A stretch of DNA of 64,000 nucleotides, from positions 115,001-179,000 of the forward strand of contig ADNK01001386.1 of assembly GCA_000320545.1 (NCBI GenBank), in the 5' to 3' direction. Source of the DNA: Bigelowiella natans CCMP2755 (lineage: Eukaryota; Cercozoa; Chlorarachniophyceae). The notes below the pieces were generated by a model. That model was not told where the DNA came from, ran no database searches, and worked only from the letters and a program-made list of their open reading frames with translations. Shown here piece by piece: positions 25,347 to 38,511 of the stretch; positions within the stretch are counted from its first letter, which is position 1; the number at the start of each line of letters is the position of its first letter. The translations under genes and the position numbers were made by a program.

Positions 25347-25941
25347 CGTGAATGGAGGGTGTGCACTCGAATAGTGGGTATTTGCAGTTTAAGCTCGGAA
25401 GAATAACGCCGTTTTTATCCAGAATACATCCTAATTTGATGTCGCCTCGCCCCTCGTATCATACATGTACGACCGCTGTGGGAGCGCTCACATTTTGGGA
25501 TATTCCTAGATCTACGGCGAGGCAAGAAACGGAAGCAAACGAGGCAAAAAAGGGATGGGATTTTGAGTAAAAATAGTACAAAAATCGAAATATGCAAACA
25601 AATACGGGTATGACATGCGGATGGTAACGACTGGCAACAGCCAGAGCTGCCAGGGGAATAGGAAGAAGAACGGCAGCTGTACACGACGCGTATTTGCATT
25701 GCTGCATTTTCATATTCACTTGTTCATCTGCTATCTAATCGCCAGTTCGCATAATTCCCCTCCCTGTGGGAGATTCTTGCGTTCGGTAGGACGTGCGACA
25801 TATCGAAGGCTTGGGGTGCTCCTCATTGCCTTCTTCCGGCCATCGAAGTAAACACTTGTTGTTCTCTACCAGACACCTTTTACATACTGCGCGAAACCTT
25901 GTCTGTGGAACACCAGATGCATCCTATTGCCTCAAGATAAG
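25347..25941. other. Divergent intergenic region
   Basis: A head-to-head spacer of 595 bp between the GIDE-like and JmjC-like genes. No microsatellites and no palindromic words of the convergent type. Presumed bidirectional promoter. Confidence 0.5.
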
Positions 25942-26641
25942 ATGGTATCGAAGTCCTCTCACACCCCTCAGTGGTCCTTCTGGACGGCACCGCTTCTGAT
26001 TGGAATTCTGAGCGTTGGAGCAGGCTATTTGGGATGGGGCTCCTTTTGGTTTCCGAGAGGGTCAAGTGGGCGAGCAGCGGAGCGATGTGGAATGGGGTCG
26101 AATGAACTAGAATTGAATGGGAGCTGGGACGAAAAGCAAGGCTTTGTGTCATGCTTGAGACCCACTTCCAAGCAATGTCAGAAAATGAAGACCAAACATC
26201 GGACGTATCAATATAAGTATGTGTGCCACAACAAGTCTTGCATCGAGCATGGCCATAGGATGAGGGATGGAGGGGACTTTTTGCCGCTCGGTGATCCCAA
26301 ATCCGACATCGCGACAAGCTATGAGGACTTCAAACAAGAGAATTGCGAAGAAGTCTACGAGCATATTACCGACGTCACGCACCTCCCCACGCCAATTCGG
26401 GAGTTTCAGTGCGATGAGGAAAATTTCAATGCTGCGGTGAAGTTAGTTCAACAAGGAATAAGGTATAGCAGACCACTTGTCCTTAAAGGATGTATGAAGG
26501 ACGTTCCAGCCATCAAGAAATGGATTGAGCCAGGGTAGTTTTATTCATCCTACTCTATAAGAATACAATCCATTCTATTGACGCTGTATTCCATTGTAAA
26601 TGTGCCACTCTGGGTGCGAGTGCATCTGCATGTGCGTGGTC

Positions 26642-26716
<75 letters not shown>

Positions 26717-27387
26717 AAATGTGAGTTTGTCGTGTTTGCTATAGTTTTTCACTAATAGAAGACTTTCGTCTCGTTCTTAGATATCTGGAAGGGCGGGATG
26801 AATTCTCAGCTTTATTCTCTGAGGACGTCAATGCAGCAGGGCAGCGCATTGTTCCCGAAGATCTACTCGGCGATTTACTGCCATCTGCAAACTCCTCGGA
26901 TCTGAGCACCCCCTTCACAGAATTCCTCCGGAAGTTTCGCCATAAGAACTATGTGTGGACCAGCAAGGGCGGCCGCCGTGCGCGCACACACTTCGGCACA
27001 TTTCCCAACCTCCATCTGATGGTCTCGGAGCAGAAGACATGGTGGATTGCCTCGCCCGCCTTTGCGAAACACCTATATATTGATTTCGTTGACGAGGAAT
27101 GCCCTGGCATGGTCTCGGGGTCCAAGAGCTTTGGTTGCGACGACTTTGGCTGCTACCAGTACATACCTTTCTGGGATCGGGAGGTGTGCATCTCTCGTTG
27201 GCCGCGTGTAAAAGACGTGCAATGGCAAACAACGGTGCTCTCCCCCGGCGATGTACTGCTCGTGCCAGCCTTTTGGTTCCACAATGTGTGGCATCATCCT
27301 GTGACGCGTAAGGGCAAGAACATCGCTGTGACCTTCATCCGCCAGCAAATGGTAGAAGTCGTAGTAATATATACGGTAGTTTGGTAG
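25942..27387 (+). CDS. JmjC/cupin-like type II membrane protein, probably altered Fe site
   Basis: Two exons, 25942-26534 and 26781-27387, give 399 residues in phase; the intron holds an (AT)n-(GT)n tract. A membrane helix lies near residues 18-36 (APLLIGILSVGAGYLGW), predicting a type II protein in the secretory path. The C-terminal half looks like a JmjC cupin of the JMJD/TYW5/PLA2G4B type: RARTHFGTFPNLHLMVSEQK where the HxD-x(n)-N/T motif is expected, and PGDVLLVPAFWFHNVWH for the strand with the distal His. The metal-binding Asp of HxD is Gly here, so the 2-oxoglutarate oxygenase activity may be lost, or the ligand set changed. Substrate unknown. The start is the first in-frame ATG before the signal-anchor. 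Confidence 0.8.
26647..26716. repeat. (AT)n-(GT)n compound microsatellite
   Basis: Lies in the only intron of the JmjC-like gene, upstream of the exon 2 acceptor. Confidence 0.95.
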
Positions 27388-29029
27388 TTTTAGAGAAGAG
27401 AGAATAGTAGATGTGCTAGTTGGTGGTCAAAGTTATCTTTATTGCAATTTCATATAAATAAATAAATATATATATATATATATATATATAAACATATAAC
27501 ATAAATATTTATATATAACATTTCAAGGGCATACTAAAAAACAAAAATTATGGTACGTCGTAATTAAGTATGGTACACGTCGTATGTGCATCAGTTGCTG
27601 AAATGCTTTGGACATATCGTAGAACATGCCGGATTCCCGCTTTTCCGAAGATGTCATCAATTTTTATCGGTGAGAACCAAAGGATTCATTCATTCAGCCC
27701 AATCAGTAGCAGCGGATGACAAATAACAACTTTTCGTGAGTTGACGTTAATTTTTTCTTTTCCCTTCGTCAGAGATCACGTGGAGGGATCCGTTCGAATA
27801 TCGAAAGTAGATTCTATTGCATACGGAAGAGCCCCGGATAGGCGTAAACGCAGTGATCAAAGTCGGAATAATGACGGTTTAGACTGAAATTGTCCCCGGA
27901 TCATCGTGTCGCAGGGATTTGCAACTCCTGCGGGCAAATTTACACAATCGATCTTAATGTAGTCACTGCAGCAAGCGACGTAATTATTCCTAGTCTACTT
28001 TCAGTAGAGAGTAAAAAAATGCATTTTCATAGAATTGTATGTAAAACACCTCAGAAAAAAAGTTAGTCCTTCTTTCCAAAAGCAATAAAAATGAAACAAT
28101 AGCGCAAGCTCCTTGAACAACATAAACACGCCGCCAGCTAGCATAGCTAATGGCTAGTGTGACTTCGGCATCAGTCTATCAACTCATCCTAAGCATGTTT
28201 ATGCTAAGTATGTAAATGCCTAGTCCTCTGCGCACGTACGCCTTAGCGTTGATTGAACTGAGAGATGCATCATCCGCGCGGTACATATATCCCACATTAA
28301 CACAAGTCTAATAAAGAACAATATTATCAATGGAAGTACTGCTGGGCTTATTAGGGTATCAACGCTGCGATGCGGTGGGAATGCCATGAGTTTCCGGACG
28401 ACTGACTGCGTGGCGCCCGAATCATCTCTACAGCAGCTGCATGCATGTGACCTGCTTAAGATTGCATAGCTGCGCATTGAGCATGCATGCACGTACAAGC
28501 TGACGACGGTGCGCACTACATCGTGTAGCCGCAGTAGCTTATAGTTACATCTCACTGGTGTTGCGATTTGTGATCCGCAATATATTTCACTGATTCATTT
28601 GATGCGCAAATATACCAACAATGCTGCCTTAAGCTAGCTAGCTCGGCATGCCATGGACTGCTAGCAAACCTGAGGCACCGTTAGACTATGCAAGCCGCGA
28701 TACGATAGTCATTGAGCAGAATTTATTTATTATGTGCTAATGGCGCTAAAACACCTTGCATATTTACATATTGCTACAGGATTAAACCTTGCATCGTTTC
28801 CATAAGCGAATGAATCGAATGCATATATATAAAAATCTGGCTAACAATGATCGAGTTGCACCTCTCAAAGGTGTAACATTTATTTTTGTTCTTTACAACC
28901 TCATGCAGCGGTAGCAGCATATGAGTTTCGATATTTACATTTCCGGGTACAGATCAGCAAGCAAGCTTTTCCGTTCTAAATTTAATGAAGATCCTGAGGC
29001 TCAAATGAGTGAAACTAGCCCCCACTTAC
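27388..29029. other. Convergent intergenic region, palindrome-rich
   Basis: A 1.6-kb tail-to-tail spacer between the JmjC-like and PPTC7-like genes. An (AT)n tract follows the JmjC stop at about 27464-27490. From 28130 to 28700 there are many words such as AGCTAGCATAGCTA, GCACGTACG, GCTGCATGCATGTG, GCATGCATGCACGTAC and AAGCTAGCTAGCT. The open frame at 28220-28555 (-) has no coding character. Confidence 0.65.
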
Positions 29030-29166
29030 TTACAATCTACTCCGCCTCTTGATAAATTGGCGATCTGCTTCTTTCCGATTTCCACTCTCCACGTCGTTGC
29101 ATGAGCCATGTATTTTTCCATGGTCGTCATCATCATCATCATTGTCGACTTGGCACCTACTACCAT

Positions 29167-29200
<34 letters not shown>

Positions 29201-31001
29201 GCTACTGCTACTGCTACTACTTCTACTTGATGATGGGAAAATATCATGGTCGTTGTCGCTGTTGAAATCGTCTTGCTCATCCACAAATGCTATCACAACT
29301 GAAGTGTCGTCTAACTTCCCACCGACAAATAAGTAGCCATCTCGTGCAGCCGCTACAGAGAAGGGCGATCGGATGGTGGCGCTTTGGCCCAGTTCCTGTG
29401 CAAAGAGGGCAAGGTTTCTTGCCGACTGCTGCGCACTCATCTCCTTTTTGCGACTCTGTTCAACTACGCTAATGATATCGTCATCAAACACATTGTCAAA
29501 TAGCCCATCCGTCCCCAGCACAACAGCATCCCCAGCTTGTAGCTCTAGCTCGTAGAGGTCGGCCATGGAAGGTGAGTCGTTGTCCTTACCGGATCCAATC
29601 TGGAATGGGAAGTTGAACGAGTGCTGCTGCGGGGGCGATTTTATCAACATTTTGCGGTCTCGGATGACTGCAAAGCCGCTGTCGCCGAGATTCACAGCGC
29701 GCATGCAGGAGCCATGGAATGAGGCCAAGCATACAGTGCAACTACCGGGGTCATTCGTCGCCTGGTGTGCACGGACTAGCACCTTGGGGCAACGGCACAA
29801 CCGCCACCAAATAAGAAGAAGAAGAAGAAGAAGAAGAAGAACAACAACAACAACAACAACACAGTTTTAGCTTCTACGACGACAAGCTACTCTGCAGTTT
29901 GGGTCGACTGACAGCAATTCCTTAATTTCAGGTTTTGTTTATTTTCGCAGCTGTATTTATCATTGATGATGCAAAACGAGGATGGTAATGTTTTTTACGT
30001 CAAAAGCAGTCATATCGTTTGACAAACTATTTCACATTTGTAACCATCTGTTGTTGTTTTATTTTTTTCTGTCTCCATTTTCTGTCTGTTCGTCAGCCTA
30101 CCTTCAACAACCCCGCTACCGAGGGGATCCAGAGGGGGGGGGCACTGCTCTCCTCCGCTATGGCGTCGGCATCTTCTTGTTCTTTGACCTTGTTTGTGAA
30201 GATGGTGGAATCACCGTTTTCACGGAAGAAACTTGAAACCTTTTGAGCATTGATCATAAGGCTGCGAGCGTAGAGACCTGCCGACGGGGATTGATTAGTG
30301 AGAATTGTTCTCGTAGGGGGTTATTTCATCATGAGCGGGCGCGTGTGATACGTGTGTGCAACGGGTTCTTGTGTCACGAAGATGGTAGGTTAAATAATGA
30401 ATAAGCATGGTATTTACGAGCACGAAGAATGTTCAAGATCTACCGGCATCAATGCCTTTCTCCGCCCAGCCCCCGACTCCATCAGCGACGCCAATCATCC
30501 CCGATTTAGTGCACACGAATGCTGCATCCTCTCCCTGTTCATCATAGTTGTAGGTTGAAGCAGTGAAGCCAAGGTCTACATTAGGGTAAGCAAACCGAAG
30601 TACGCACGCATGACATACCCCGTTCCTCTTATCTGGGTGCGGCAGGATAGAAACTCCGAAATCGAATCTATCGTATGTGGGGATAATCATGATCGAGTCT
30701 TTTGTTCAGTAGCTCCACAATAAGCGCGAGCGACATAACAAACCAAGTTGGCAGACCTAAGTTTCCGGTTTGGTTTCTCTTCAAATTTTCCAGACTTAGG
30801 TCCTCCATGCATAGCACGACGCTTAATGCGTGATACCCCCCCTCGTCGTCTACGAGGTGTCATCGCAGCAGCGGTGAAGCTGGTGGTGGTGCATCTATTT
30901 GCCCTGGTGGAGAGCAGTCTAGGTCGATGCCGCTGCGAGGCCATCCATCGGAGACACGAGTAAGATGAAGACGTCCTGTTGGTATATACCAAGCTTCTCA
31001 T
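29030..31001 (-). CDS. PPTC7-like PP2C-family protein phosphatase
   Basis: A Mn/Mg-dependent Ser/Thr phosphatase. Exons 31001-30757, 30667-30444, 30277-30189 and 29782-29030 sum to 1311 nt, 436 residues, all in phase. Motifs: GEDAAFVC then GVADGVGGWAEKGIDAG (metal Asp residues), AVNLGDSGFAVIRD, GDAVVLGTDGLFDNV, and GGKLDDTSVVIA; these match PPTC7 and plant homologues (SpoIIE-type PP2C). The N-terminus from MRSLVYTNR is Arg/Ser-rich and almost free of acidic residues over about 60 residues, as in mitochondrial presequences; this suits PPTC7, which acts in the mitochondrial matrix. The C-terminus carries a long serine run encoded by a TAG/TAC-type triplet repeat (about 29165-29230) and a short charged tail not found in animal PPTC7. 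Confidence 0.9.
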
Positions 31002-31983
31002 TCGAGCAGGCCGAACAAACCACGAACAAGCGCCACAAAGTAAAAAGCGCTGGTTGTTATGAGACCTCCCCTTCCCCGCTCGAACACGCGCAAATTCACC
31101 AGCAGGTAAATACATATTCTTTCCAAACTTAAATCTCCGAATCGAAAAGAATTTCACTCTGAAATGGATACAAGGAAGGTGTAGGGGAGGCGGGCTGCGA
31201 CCTCATTTCGTCTCCGTCTCCGTCTCCGTCGCCGCCACGAACCCCTGGAAATTGCAAATCATAAAAGTTGTTCGTCATCCCGGGGATTGAATAGATTATT
31301 TGCATTTTGGGACCCAATAATAGCTGAAATCAGGAGCTCAGGACAGATTTTAGATCAAATGCCAACTCTCAGGAAGGCAACGCAGCCGGCGCCACTGGAA
31401 ATAAAACGTCCTGTGAATGCCGTTCATTTTGTTGGAGAACAACGAGAAAGCCCTTGTTGAACTCAAAAAATTCCCAACATTTGATAACGCAAAAAATGAG
31501 ACAAAATCTGCGGTGCGACAACGATTATACAGTGAAGGATTAACAGGAGTACCGGTAGTTCCTAGGCTGAATTATTCTTAGGTCTTATCATCAGAAAATA
31601 GCATCATGTAACTACTGCAACCATGAGCGACTGTGCTTCCATCGGAACGATTTACCACCCGTTTTGCCTGTGATAAATCGGTTGGTTGCCCATGTCGCAG
31701 GAGGTTTATCTCCGGTGTTTTTCCTGACACGTGTCACGCAAGAGTTGGAACGGAAAACGTGTGCCTCAGAGACATCTTCCGAAAAGTGAGTGACGAGCTT
31801 GGAAGCATACGATCACAGGTCTACGTGTAGTAATGGCCCCTGCCAGTCAAAAAACGAGACTCGAGAGATTTCGTTGATGCACCTTTCCTTTGATTTTACT
31901 CGCTCATCTTGGTTCGGCGCAACGCTTTCCTCTTTCATCAACAGTCTACACTCTGATTCTAAGGCTCCTCCCTCGTACCATCG
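31002..31983. other. Divergent intergenic region
   Basis: A spacer of 982 bp between the PPTC7-like and lectin/LTD genes. A small minus-strand frame near 31329-31129 with a GDGDGD run may be 5' UTR. No repeats of note and few palindromic words. Confidence 0.45.
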
Positions 31984-34171
31984 ATGCTATGCTTTGCTGC
32001 CTTCATCGTTATTCAAAGATGCTTCCTTGTTCAGTCGGCAGTGATTGGTGAGTTTGGGGTTGAAGCGGTTACACAGACATGGAAGTATGTTTCCTTCTCG
32101 CAGCCATTCACGAACCCTGTTGTCGTAGCCGGCGATCCTACGCTAAATAAAGCCGAAGTGGCAACTACAAACATCAAGCAGGTTGACACCAACGGTTTTT
32201 GGGTACGACTAGCGAAATCCCCAAGCCACGATGGTATTCATATAAGTGAAAATATCTACTACATTGTTGTCGAGTCCGGTACCAATTACGTGTCCGACGG
32301 CACCATGATCCAGGCTGGAACTTTCACAACCAACAATACGTATCCGGAAAACTTCCCGCCCTTTCAACCTTTCCCGATCGCTTTTACAGCGACGAATCCA
32401 ACAGTTTTAACGCAGCGAACGACCGCAGAACTGGATGATTGGATGGTTACTCGCCTCGTAACGGAGGGGAAACTCGGATTTCGAGCCGGGCTTCAGCATC
32501 ACGAGAGTACCAATAGTGGTCCGAAGCCTACCGAGACTATATCGTGGGTTGCCGTCGATACTAAAGCAGAATTTGGAAACGGTATGTTCGGCTCTGGAAG
32601 TAAATGCTGTCCCGCGTCACCATGCAATGGAAACACGGCATCTTACGGTGAGGAAAAATCTAGAAATAATGAGTTTGGTACTGCTGAAACTGACCGGGGA
32701 AGTGGATGGATTTGATGCTTACATCTATCTTTAACATTCTTAACACTTCCTTAACGACCCATTTGTAACTGATAGGTACACTCGCGTTCGGGGCGACTTT
32801 CAACTCATCCGTGCCAATCGTAAAGCTTGGTGGCGTGGCTTCCGCCATACCGGTCAATGCTCGCTTTCATAAATCTGATACAGGGTTAACGCACATATGC
32901 GGCATGGAGGATGTATCTGTAAACTCTGTTCAGAATCACCCTAGTAAGTCAAATAAGGATGTGCTTGCTTTTATGATGCGCCACTTTCCACAGCAAAGAC
33001 AGAGTTTAGTAATTACTAAAATGAGAATGATGATAATGGTGATGATAAAAATGAAAGTGGTGCTTTGACGGTTTTGATATGAAGCATAACCTTTCCTTTA
33101 ACAGACGAGGGCGTTGCATGGATCGTGCGTGCAGGGATTGGTACAATCGAAGGCCACTCCATCACAACATCCCCAACATCATCACCAACGGAAGAGCCGA
33201 TGCCAGCATGCCCGTATTCCACTCTCTTCATCTCACAGATCCAAGAGTCGGCAACAAATCACAGATACATCCAAGTGTACAATCCCACCTACCGTGCTGT
33301 GGACGTCAGTCGCTTCTCCTTTGCTGTATGCAACAACGGCTGCTCAGATCCAGACGCCTACGACTACACTATCCACTTTCAGAGCTCGTTTCCAAAATCA
33401 ATCCTGCTGCCTCGGCGGGTCTACACCATCTGTGACACTGGCTTCGCACCGACAACGCATGGGTGCAGCGAGTTCCAAAGTATGAGTTTCGATGGAATGG
33501 ATTACATTGCCCTCATGAATATTTCGCACTGGCAAAACGGGAGCGCTGCGAACGTCATCGATAGCATAGGAATCTTGACAGAGTCTGACCCTGGATCGGC
33601 TTTTACCGTGTGTGGCGTGCACGAAGAGGAGGTATTGAAACCTCGCTGCCAAGTCATCTACACAAAAACAATGACAATAAATACGCACTTCATCCTTTGC
33701 TCTCGATGTTGATAAGATATTTAGTCTTATTTTTGGTCGTATTTTCTTTTCCCACTGTACCGTCAGGGCGCAGGCATGGATCTGACCACAGGTCTACTTC
33801 AGCGCTCAAGCATTGTCTGCTGTGGAGCCACCAGTGACAACGCTGAATTCAACTCAACGTGGGATAAGAGCTATTGCTCATGGAATCAAAAGTACGATGA
33901 GTCCAACCTGACCATTAAAGCTTACACAGGTCCCACATCCTGCCCTCTGGATTTCGCCACAATAATGCATTTCAGTAGTGAAAAAGAGGAGCTTGCCGAA
34001 CAAGTATTTAGCGACAGCGATGGTTTTTGGAATGAAAATGTCTATCGATTGGGTTTAGGTAGCATAATTTTAGCATTGTTTTTAACCTTCATTATTAGCG
34101 TTGTGTATTACATCCTCATGAATAGCAAAAACTATAATAGACATGGAGGTAGCGCTATAACGATTTTATGA
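31984..34171 (+). CDS. H-type lectin plus lamin-tail-domain type I membrane protein
   Basis: Exons 31984-32647, 32776-32943, 33105-33631 and 33767-34171 sum to 1764 nt, 587 residues, with matching phases. Residues 1-18 (MLCFAAFIVIQRCFLVQS) are a signal peptide. An H-type-lectin-like module follows (WKYVSFSQPFTNPVVVAG ... GFWVRLA ... ending WIVRAGIG near residue 290), the beta-sandwich fold of snail agglutinin and discoidins. Next is a lamin-tail domain: LFISQIQESATNHRYIQVYN, ILLPRRVYTICDTGF, then IDSIGIL and GVHEEGAGMD. A Cys-containing segment (CCGATSD to GPTSC) leads to one membrane helix (LGLGSIILALFLTFIISVVY) and a 13-residue tail. It should sit on the cell surface or in the wall, binding glycans. 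Lectin and LTD calls rest on motif likeness. Confidence 0.8.
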
Positions 34172-34648
34172 AAGACTTAAATAAGAGCTCTTTTTATGTC
34201 GAGTAGTAAAAAGACTGTCGATTACGAAGATGTACATCCAATGCATCTACTGCACATGTATATCACCAAATAAACGCTTGCCATGTACGTGCCAAGCATC
34301 GCCGTCATTACTCATACAAGACAGTGAATATTTAAATTCTTTCAACTGTCATCCTAATATAGCTATGCAATGCTGTGGCTACAGTGCATAAATTATACTG
34401 TTTGTTTTCGCTATTATGTACTTCATTCTGTTATAAGAAAGCATTCATGTTGTACGTGCATTGCGCGCAGCACGCGCGACATTTTTTCGTTGCACAACTT
34501 ATATGTATTCATGCACAGTTCCGACCGGCAGTCGTTCCTGCAATGTCATGGCTTTTGTACCGGTAAGCTTTACATGCATAAATCACATCATTGCTGCGAG
34601 AGTGAGTTTTCCAAGCTCAACCAAAAAAATAATTTGTTATATTTAAGA
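34172..34648. other. Convergent intergenic region, palindrome-rich
   Basis: A 477-bp tail-to-tail spacer. It holds CCATGTACGTGCC near 34280, TGCGCGCAGCACGCGCG near 34462, GGTAAGCTTTACATGCATAA near 34561 and repeated ATGCAT words. No gene seen. Confidence 0.65.
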
Positions 34649-37068
34649 TCATGTCTTCAGAGCATTGTTGAAGATAAGACTAAAGGCATGACCACAACCC
34701 GCATTTTTCAAGAAACGTTGTAGCTCCCCCAAATCCGTTAGATCCTTTCGTTTATGAGTTCCGCTGAGGCAAGCCATCTCCACCTCCGAGAAAGAATCAA
34801 AACATCGAGATTCTGATGTGATGCTTTCATGATGTATCAATTTCATTTTCCTTGATGATGGAGCAACCGAGGCAAACAGCTGCGTTCTAGTAATTCTTAA
34901 GAAATCGTTGATGCTGGACTCTGGCCCTACATGATAACGAAGCAGAGATGTCAACCAATAAAGAAGACACGAAGTATTAGACCAATACGCTGATCTTACA
35001 CTTCACTAGTATAGAAGAAGAAAACCATGTGGATCAAACAAAATTTCAACTGTAAACTTAGCGCTTCTCGGTGTCGGTGTCAATGTCATCAGCACCATCA
35101 ATTTTGTACGCTGTCATGCTGTTGGCTCATCGCTAATCGCTAAAACCATTATCGATGCGGAATTTCGAATATGTACAATGTGTGGGTATTGCTTTGTATG
35201 CTTGCTTATTGGTTCTCGACACTACTATTGCTTACGAGCACTACAACAATAACAACAACGACAAGCAGTGCTATTTCTACTACCACATCGACTACCCTCT
35301 AAACATGCTACTCCAGGCTTTCCAGGCATCAGGAAACCAGTGAGCCCCTGAGCCATAAGGGGAAACAACAACAACAAATCTAAGTTAATAATGACGAAGG
35401 GAAGGTATCACCAGTCTGCTTTCAATGCTATCATCGCCACGACCGCTGCGGTTGGCTAATACTGCTGATGATGGTATTCATCTTAAGGCGATTACGATGT
35501 AGGACTTGAATGTGCCACCGCAGCACCTCGTAAGGTCACGAATATATACCTTTTCGCCAGCGCACCTGACGAAGGCCTTGATGATTTTGCGAGTGTAAAA
35601 CCTGGTATTATTCGAGGAGGATGATAATACCATTATTTACAAAAACGAATAGTAGTATGGTAGATTGTGAGATGGTTGTTGTCATCACCCTATAAACCAT
35701 ATCCACTGACGCATATGGAGTAACTCTTCTTTAATCGTTGCATTTTTCTTTTTCGCGGTTTTTTTTCTTTCGCCATCATCGGAGGAGGCAGCTTCGCCTT
35801 CCACAGTACTATTCATTAATATTCCTGTAGTGGTCGAACAATAATAATAATAATAATAATAATAACAAGAGAGATATGACATACAGACTAATAGCTATCC
35901 AATAATAAAAAAATAGAATATATAATACCAGATTTTTCCTCATTGCTCTTAAAGTTACTTGTTCTCATTGACGCCTTTTCTTCTTTTGGTCCTGTTGTGG
36001 ATATGTGCGCACCGCATTTACATCATTTATCACCGTCATCAGCAGCACTTCTCCATCTACTCAGCTGATGCCCCTTCTAGCAATTGCCGCTCACAAGTTA
36101 CGATCTATATTATAACCCACCGCACACTGCAACTACCACACCACCATCACACCACAATTTGTCTCGCAATCACGCTTCTTTGTTTAACATTCCAGCCTAC
36201 TATCACTTCTTCTGTCATTATGACCACTTCCAGGGCTGCGTGCTTCTCCACCCTCTTTAGTGCCACTTCCACTACAATTTCGTATGATTTCTTCTCCGTT
36301 TTCCTGGATGATCGGCAAAGACATTATCTATGGCAAACATGGGTGGTAGCTATACGAACGATGAGTCAGTCTTGCACCTGAAACCATAGAACCATATCGT
36401 ATAAGCAATTCTCTCCTTTCCAAGGGTGCAACAGTTCTGATTGATAGAGAAAGATTAGACACAGCAGGATATATCATTTAGGATTGCGCGTGAATTGCTC
36501 ATCATGTATCGATCAGCATTCGCATGCCAATCTATAACCTCACGTCAAGCAACAGAGGATGAGGATGAGGGGAGGAGGAGGAGGAGGAGGACAAGAAAAG
36601 GGAAGGCAGGAGGCAGCACAGAGAAATAGTACATGCTACCTGATTCTTTGAAAGCATCGTTGATATTCTTGAGCGTGGTTCTGCTCAGAGTTGAATGATG
36701 CAACGTTGTTGCGACTACCCCCGGAGGAGATGCTTCTGGGTATGTGGAAGGAATATCGAACAGCAGGGCCAGACCCAGAGTTTCTAGCTCCAACCGAAAC
36801 GATATTGACTTGTTTTTAGAATCCTCGGAGCTGGATAGGATCACCAATTACGTCACGCGTTCTGCAGAATTTAATTCATCATTCGTTCGACGTACATTCT
36901 GTTGCAGGAATACATCATCTCCAACGCCTCGATCTGTTTCAAAAGTAGAGTAACATAAGAACGCCTTATAAAAATAACAGAGTTAATCCGTATCTCTGTT
37001 CCTGAAATCGTATCTGTGTCCATACTGCCCAACTACAATACCTCGGCACGGCGTTCGTCGTCCTCCAT
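34649..37068 (-). CDS. RWDD2-family protein (RWD domain plus DUF1115)
   Basis: Exons 37068-37042, 36933-36896, 36830-36640, 35824-35698, 35601-35550, 35347-35296 and 34926-34649 sum to 765 nt, 254 residues, with all phases matching. It begins MEDDERRAEIEALEMMYSC, a typical RWD start, and goes on with LALLFDIPSTYPEASPP (the YPxxxxP signature). The second half matches human RWDD2A/B: WIWFYTRKIIKAF, then TGFLMPGKPGVACLEGP, and a C-terminal LGELQRFLKNAGCGHAF. RWD folds mediate binding to E2 or GCN2-type partners; the exact role of RWDD2 is unknown. The protein is shorter than the human forms (about 290-320 residues): the last RWD helices are missing. They may come from an unrecognised exon in the 815-nt intron 36639-35825, which must then be phase 1-1. 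Confidence 0.85.
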
Positions 37069-37506
37069 TTTCGATCGAATTTTGAACTTCGGTTGCAGCT
37101 TCTCTGATATGGTTGAGCGACACGCTACGAGTGTTGTCGCAGGCAAGTATTGCCACTGTATTACAATCGCTGCGTACCTATGGTCCAGTTCTTTTCCCCC
37201 CTACGACAATGAATTTTTAACGTCGTACCAGGTAATTCCCCTTTATCTGCTAAAATTAGGTCGACCTCTCGGCAGAGAGAAAAGAAGCTGTGGGCCTCCT
37301 GCCCAGAGGAAAAGAAGAAGAAGGAGGAGGAGGAGGAGGAGGTCATTGCAGCTCAGGCTGTCGTCATGCATGTACGGCGCTATCGGCTCCCTCAGCCATC
37401 ACATAATACCTTGCTATTTTTGGCACTATTCTGCTTTTCTCAGCGACTTCCTTGGCAGGTTTTGAGAGAGCATAGTACATAGTGTGCGTAAGTAGCGGTG
37501 GGGGAG
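37069..37506. promoter_or_regulatory. Short divergent promoter region between RWDD2-like and ZFAND1-like genes
   Basis: Only 438 bp separate the two ATGs, so the genes likely share a bidirectional promoter. It contains a GGA/GAA-rich run at 37305-37342. No defined box is claimed. Confidence 0.45.
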
Positions 37507-38477
37507 ATGGAGTTCGGACGTCTCGGCAAGCACTGTATCGTGTGTAAAACAAAAGGTAGCCCCAGAAATTATATAACTGCACACATCATCGCACTGGAAG
37601 ATATCCACCGGCTGATTGTCGCTGAATTTTTATCGTCTATCTTCAGACTTCCTACCATTCAAATGTGACCACTGCGGAAAGATTGTCTGCATCGCACACA
37701 GAGAGCAGAAGAACCACAATTGCACCGTCGATATCACTCAAAGGGTGAGTGAAAAATTACCAAATGTTCGATTTTTTACGTTGCCTTCATCGATTTTTCC
37801 ACTCATGCTCTTTCCTCCCCATCTCCCCCTCTCTATCTCTCGCCCTCTGTGTATGTACACGCACATACACAAAAACATTAGCAAATAGGTAGAGAGGGAG
37901 GGAGAGAAGGAGAGAGGAGAGGGAGAAAGAAATTCATCGCTTATTGGTCTCTAAATGGTAAGCTTGTTGATACGAAAGAATACATCGCCCAAATGCCCAC
38001 TCTGCAACAAATTTATCAAACTGGACCTTAACGAGGCGCCAGATAGAAAGGTTGGTTAATAATATCTTGTTTACTAGCATGCCTTAAACCAACTCTCTTA
38101 TTTTTGGATGATAGATGGATGAGCACATAACAAGCGGCTGTGTTAGACACACCCTCGATTTAGAGAAAACGAAGAGGAAAAAAGAAAAGGCGAAAGCGCC
38201 GAAATGCGGACTTCCAAGTTGTAAGAATAAAGAAGGTCCTCGAAAAATTATGTAAGAATATAAGATTATCACATTCTCATCCTTCAAACTCTTCTCCTGT
38301 CCAAATAACAGGCTACGAACTTGTTAGATGCAAGCTCTGCCACAGAAGTTTCTGGTATGTATCATGACTTGTTTCTCCCATCAACAAAATATGCAAAAGT
38401 TCATGCGATTTCTCTATCAGCACGATGATCAAACATCGGGCTGATGACAGCACAGCACTGATGTTGCATGATCATCC

Positions 38478-38511
<34 letters not shown>

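Noticed and set aside
28220-28555. A 111-codon minus-strand frame
   Set aside because: It lies in a palindrome-rich convergent spacer, has no family likeness and no splice context.
35420-35480. A possible RWDD2 exon reading ANRSGRGDDSIESRL
   Set aside because: It is out of phase with both neighbours, and direct joining of 35550 to 35347 gives the conserved family sequence.
38421-38470. A possible ZFAND1 exon reading MIKHRADDSTA
   Set aside because: The exon at 38537-38596 completes the AN1 finger in phase with the expected HRHxxDHxC, so this one is not needed.
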